DNA of 8,766 nucleotides, from the NCBI GenBank assembly GCA_900767325.1, contig CAAFYT010000052.1, positions 1 to 8,766 on the forward strand. Direction: 5' to 3'. Under the pieces are notes generated by a model that ran no database searches, was not told where the DNA came from, and saw only the letters and a program-made list of their open reading frames with translations. This DNA comes from Kiritimatiellia bacterium. GTDB lineage: Bacteria; Verrucomicrobiota; Kiritimatiellia; RFP12; UBA1067. Positions 6,494-8,766 of this stretch are shown here, one piece after another (within the stretch, counting starts at the first letter, position 1; every line of letters begins with the position of its first letter). Made by a program: the position numbers and the translations under genes.

Positions 6494-7093
6494 TCACCAG
6501 AATTGCCATTGGTCGAAGATCATGACGTAAAGCCCCAGCGCGAGATTCGTCGTCATATGCGCCACGATCGCCGCGCCGAGACCCTTGCGAAGATAAAGCC
6601 AGCCGTAGATGATGCCCGCCACCGCCCCGACGAGCCAGCGGTCGTGCTCAACCGCGAACAGCGCCACCATGATCCAGAAGTTCACCCCGACTCTGCTCGC
6701 CGCGCCCAGCATCCACTCGCGGAAAAAGAGCTCCTCCGCGACCGCGATCACGAACGCGCTTCCGAAAAGCCGCAGAATCCTCAGCCCCCAGCTCGCCTCC
6801 GCGATTGCCTGCGTGCCGCCCTCGCCCGCGATGAACCACTCCCGATAGAAGGCCGACCTCTCGGGCAACACCCAGATCGTCAGCACCACGAGCCCCAACG
6901 GAACGCCCCAGCCAAGCGCGCGGAGGACGCCCTGCGCCCGAACACGAGCGCGCAGAGCCCAAACAAGCAGCCCCAGCGTCAAGACGGTCCGCACCGCATA
7001 CGCAAACGCCGTATCCGGCAACGCCATCATCAGCCCGATCCAGGCGAGGAAAGGCGCGATCAGCCGCAGCTCGTTCATATGGGATTCCTTCAT
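6494..7093 (-). CDS. CPBP-family (CAAX/Abi-type) intramembrane protease
   Basis: This 199-residue, strongly hydrophobic protein belongs to the CPBP/Abi glutamic-type membrane protease family, which includes Rce1. The three catalytic motifs are intact. EExxxR is E120-E121-L-F-F-R... with R125, FxxxH is F146-A-V-E-H150, and HxxxN is H179-M-T-T-N183. About six to eight membrane segments can be drawn. The end, LGLYVMIFDQWQFW, recalls the CAAX protease-related proteins that accompany exosortase/PEP-CTERM systems; that is recollection, not a search. The substrate is unknown. The start at 7093 overlaps the aroC stop as ATGA and has GGGGGAG upstream. An alternative ATG at 7078 (194 residues) has AAGGA seven bases upstream, so the true start is uncertain. 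It has no obvious functional tie to its housekeeping neighbours. Confidence 0.88.
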   Translation of the reverse strand: MKESHMNELRLIAPFLAWIGLMMALPDTAFAYAVRTVLTLGLLVWALRARVRAQGVLRALGWGVPLGLVVLTIWVLPERSAFYREWFIAGEGGTQAIAEASWGLRILRLFGSAFVIAVAEELFFREWMLGAASRVGVNFWIMVALFAVEHDRWLVGAVAGIIYGWLYLRKGLGAAIVAHMTTNLALGLYVMIFDQWQFW

Positions 7094-7971
7094 GTCATCT
7101 CCCCCAGCAAGACAAGCGCCATCACGCCCTCCACCACCGGCGCGGCACGAAACGCAACGCACCTGTCGTGTCGCCCGCGCACGCGCAACCGCACGTTCGT
7201 CATCGTCGAGAGGTCGACGGAGTCCTGCTCGATGCGAATGGAAGGCGTGGGCTTGAATGCGACGCGCGCGACGAGCGGCGCGCCGATGCTCACGCCGCCG
7301 AGAATGCCGCCGCAGTGGTTGCTCGCGAGCGTCACGCGTCCGTCGCGGACGACGAACGGGTCGTTGGCCTCGCTGCCTTTCATCGCGGCCAGGGCGAAAC
7401 CATCGCCGAACTCCACGCCCTTCGCCGCCGGAATGCCGAAAAGAGCCGCCGCGAGCTTCGACTCCAACCCCTCCCCGCCCGCATCGCCCAGCCCCGCCGG
7501 CACACCTTCCGCCACGACCTCCACCACGCCACCAAAGCTATCGTCCGCACCGGCACAGTCCTTCGCCATGACGCGCGAGCGGATTGACACGCCACGCCGC
7601 GCGAGCTCCTGCAACGCAATTCCTCCGGCCGCGCACAACGGAGCCGTCAATCGTCCGCTCCATTTCCCGCCGCCGAGCGGAATCGAACCCGTCTTCAGAA
7701 ACGCCGCGTAATCGGCGTGACCGGGACGCGGCACGGTCCGCATCGTCGCGTAGTCGTCGGGGCGTTGATCGACATTGGCGATGGTGATGCGCAGCGTCTT
7801 GCCGCGCCACTCCACTTGCAGCTCATCGGGCTCGGCGCGCGGTGCGTTCCGACTGCGCCGCGACAGGAAGACCCTCAGCATATCGGCATCGTAGGCGAAG
7901 GGCGCGAGACCTCGAACCTCGATGCCGATCTCCCGCCCGTGCGATTCGCCGAAGAGACGCCAAGTCACCAT
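7090..7971 (-). CDS. aroC: Compact chorismate synthase (AroC family)
   Basis: Chorismate synthase converts EPSP to chorismate with reduced FMN, the last shikimate step before aromatic amino acids. Family motifs are clear: FGESHG at 7-12 (His11), RPGHADY at 82-88 (His85), GGGKWSGRLTAP at 100-111, GVPAGLG at 156-162, AAKGVEFGDGF at 182-192, NHCGGILGGVS at 218-228, KPTPSI at 240-245 and GRHDRC at 266-271. It has only 293 residues, against about 350-390 usually. From memory of the E. coli protein, the stretch with the TTGT(P/S)I loop is shortened, about 45 central residues before GVPAGLG are missing, and the C-terminal tail is absent. The usual GRHDPC reads GRHDRC. The frame is intact, so decay is not evident. 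The start is decided by AAAGGAG eight bases before the ATG inside ung; the genes overlap by 7 bases (ATGGTGA). It could instead be a divergent chorismate synthase-like enzyme. Confidence 0.88.
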   Translation of the reverse strand: MVTWRLFGESHGREIGIEVRGLAPFAYDADMLRVFLSRRSRNAPRAEPDELQVEWRGKTLRITIANVDQRPDDYATMRTVPRPGHADYAAFLKTGSIPLGGGKWSGRLTAPLCAAGGIALQELARRGVSIRSRVMAKDCAGADDSFGGVVEVVAEGVPAGLGDAGGEGLESKLAAALFGIPAAKGVEFGDGFALAAMKGSEANDPFVVRDGRVTLASNHCGGILGGVSIGAPLVARVAFKPTPSIRIEQDSVDLSTMTNVRLRVRGRHDRCVAFRAAPVVEGVMALVLLGEMT

Positions 7972-8603
7972 TCGATCGGCTCCTTTCCGCAGGAGACGAG
8001 ATAGTCGTTCGCGCGAGAGAACGGCTTCGAGCCGAAAAACCCGCGATGCGCCGAAAGCGGCGAAGGATGCGCCGAGGCGATCACCAGGTGGCGCGCGCGG
8101 TCGATGAACGCGCCCTTGCGCTGCGCCGAAGCGCCCCAGAGGATGAAGACCAGATGCTCGCGCCGTTCGGCCAGCGCACGAATCACGGCATCGGTAAACA
8201 CCTCCCAGCCCCTGCCCTGGTGGCTCGCCGCAGCATGCGCCGCCACGGTCAGCGTGGCGTTGAGGAGCAAGACGCCCTGATCGGTCCAGCTCAGAAGATC
8301 CGGCAGATGGCCGAGTTCCTTGGCGATGTTGACGAGCGAAGGCGGAGTTTTCACATTCGACGGCACGTAGAACGCAAGCCCCTGCGCCTGCCCCGGCTCG
8401 TGGTAAGGATCCTGCCCGAGGATGACAACCCGCACCTTGTCGAAGGGTGTGCGCGCGAAGGCGTTGAAGATGAGACGCGGAGGGGGATAGCAAGGCCCCT
8501 TCCCGTAGGCCGCGCGGACGAAGGCCGCGAGATCGGCGAAATACGGCTTCTCGAACTCCGTTCCGAGAACGCGCTTCCAGCTTTCCTCGATTCTGACATC
8601 CAT
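7965..8603 (-). CDS. ung: Uracil-DNA glycosylase, family 1
   Basis: UNG removes uracil from DNA and starts base-excision repair of deaminated cytosine or misincorporated dUMP. Family 1 motifs are complete: the water-activating loop GQDPYH at 63-68 with catalytic Asp65, the uracil-binding LLLNATLTV at 112-120 with Asn115, and the His-containing DNA intercalation loop HPSPLSAHRGFFG at 179-191 (His179, Leu183). The length is 212 residues, against about 229 in E. coli. The shortening is in the segment between NIAKEL and LLLN and at the C-terminus, which stops directly after PIEW. The start ATG lies 6 bases after the upstream ABC-F stop, with GGAG about 9 bases before it. The stop overlaps the aroC start (ATGGTGA). 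Confidence 0.98.
   Translation of the reverse strand: MDVRIEESWKRVLGTEFEKPYFADLAAFVRAAYGKGPCYPPPRLIFNAFARTPFDKVRVVILGQDPYHEPGQAQGLAFYVPSNVKTPPSLVNIAKELGHLPDLLSWTDQGVLLLNATLTVAAHAAASHQGRGWEVFTDAVIRALAERREHLVFILWGASAQRKGAFIDRARHLVIASAHPSPLSAHRGFFGSKPFSRANDYLVSCGKEPIEW
7980..7986 (-). promoter_or_regulatory. Shine-Dalgarno of aroC within the end of ung
   Basis: AAAGGAG lies 8 bases upstream of the ATG at 7971 and encodes part of the GKEP stretch near the UNG C-terminus. It decides the short start MVTWRLFGESHG over longer readings of the same open frame that run back through ung. It also implies coupled translation of the two genes. Confidence 0.75.
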
Positions 8604-8609
8604 GCCGCC

Positions 8610-8766
8610 CTACTCCGCACGCTCGGCGAGCGCAGCCCAACGCTCCACCGCCGCCTCCAGTTCCGCTTGCGCGGGCGCAAGTCGTTCGCTCGAATAGATC
8701 CGCCCCGCGACCAGCTCGGCTTCGATCGCCGCGATCTCCTTCTCAAGGGCGTCGATCCGATCCGGA
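8610..8766 (-). CDS. C-terminal end of a probable ABC-F ATPase (5' end beyond the window)
   Basis: Fifty-one codons precede the TAG at 8610. The peptide is an acidic, Ala/Glu/Leu-rich helix pair: RIDALEKEIAAIEAEL, a short turn (GRIYSSERLAPAQ), then ELEAAVERWAALAE. This is the form of the C-terminal coiled coil of ABC-F proteins such as Uup and related ribosome-associated ATPases, whose last helix typically ends in an E-R-W-x-x-L pattern. The nucleotide-binding domains are outside the window, so the subgroup cannot be told. A different coiled-coil protein is possible. The ung ATG follows 6 bases after the stop, so both are probably co-transcribed. Confidence 0.65.
   Translation of the reverse strand, partial: PDRIDALEKEIAAIEAELVAGRIYSSERLAPAQAELEAAVERWAALAERAE

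Noticed and set aside
7972..8640. Longer aroC reading that extends the open frame back through ung to 8640
   Set aside because: The extension is the shadow of ung in another frame. The AAAGGAG before the ATG at 7971 and the family N-terminus (just before FGESHG) fix the short start.

Overview
The window is a GC-rich stretch of bacterial chromosome in which every supportable gene lies on the minus strand. It therefore reads from position 8766 down to position 1. Ten genes are packed with gaps of 24 bases or less, and several stop and start codons overlap. Nothing longer than 300 bases is without a gene, and I see no rRNA, tRNA, CRISPR array, insertion sequence or obvious terminator. The gene set is mostly housekeeping, and coding character looks uniform, which suggests core chromosome rather than a mobile island.

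In transcription order the genes are: the last 51 codons of a probable ABC-F ATPase; ung (uracil-DNA glycosylase); an unusually short chorismate synthase (aroC-like, 293 residues); a membrane CPBP/CAAX-type protease; coaD (coenzyme A synthesis); yceD/DUF177, rpmF (ribosomal protein L32) and plsX (phospholipid precursor synthesis); leuS (leucyl-tRNA synthetase); and a MATE-family transporter running off the left edge. That transporter carries a C-terminal GHKL/RsbW-like ATPase domain.

The yceD-rpmF-plsX trio is a widespread arrangement linking ribosome assembly to membrane lipid synthesis. Here coaD precedes it, and leuS follows plsX where fabH often sits. Translational coupling seems common: ung/aroC overlap by 7 bases, aroC/CPBP and plsX/leuS share ATGA, and yceD/rpmF overlap by 14 bases. 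Two good promoter-like sequences lie inside the run. One, TTGACG-17 bp-TATAAT, is embedded in yceD upstream of rpmF; the other is an extended -10 (TGCTATAAT) at the start of coaD. The long run is thus probably split into sub-operons.

Taxonomy cannot be fixed from this sequence. High GC, a CPBP protease resembling the exosortase/PEP-CTERM-associated type, and the MATE-ATPase fusion would fit an anaerobic PVC-group bacterium such as Verrucomicrobiota or Kiritimatiellota, but this is a low-confidence guess. LeuRS and AroC also show Firmicutes-like sequence features. The points most worth a second look are the MATE-ATPase fusion with its degenerate N-box, the compact chorismate synthase, and the embedded rpmF-plsX promoter.
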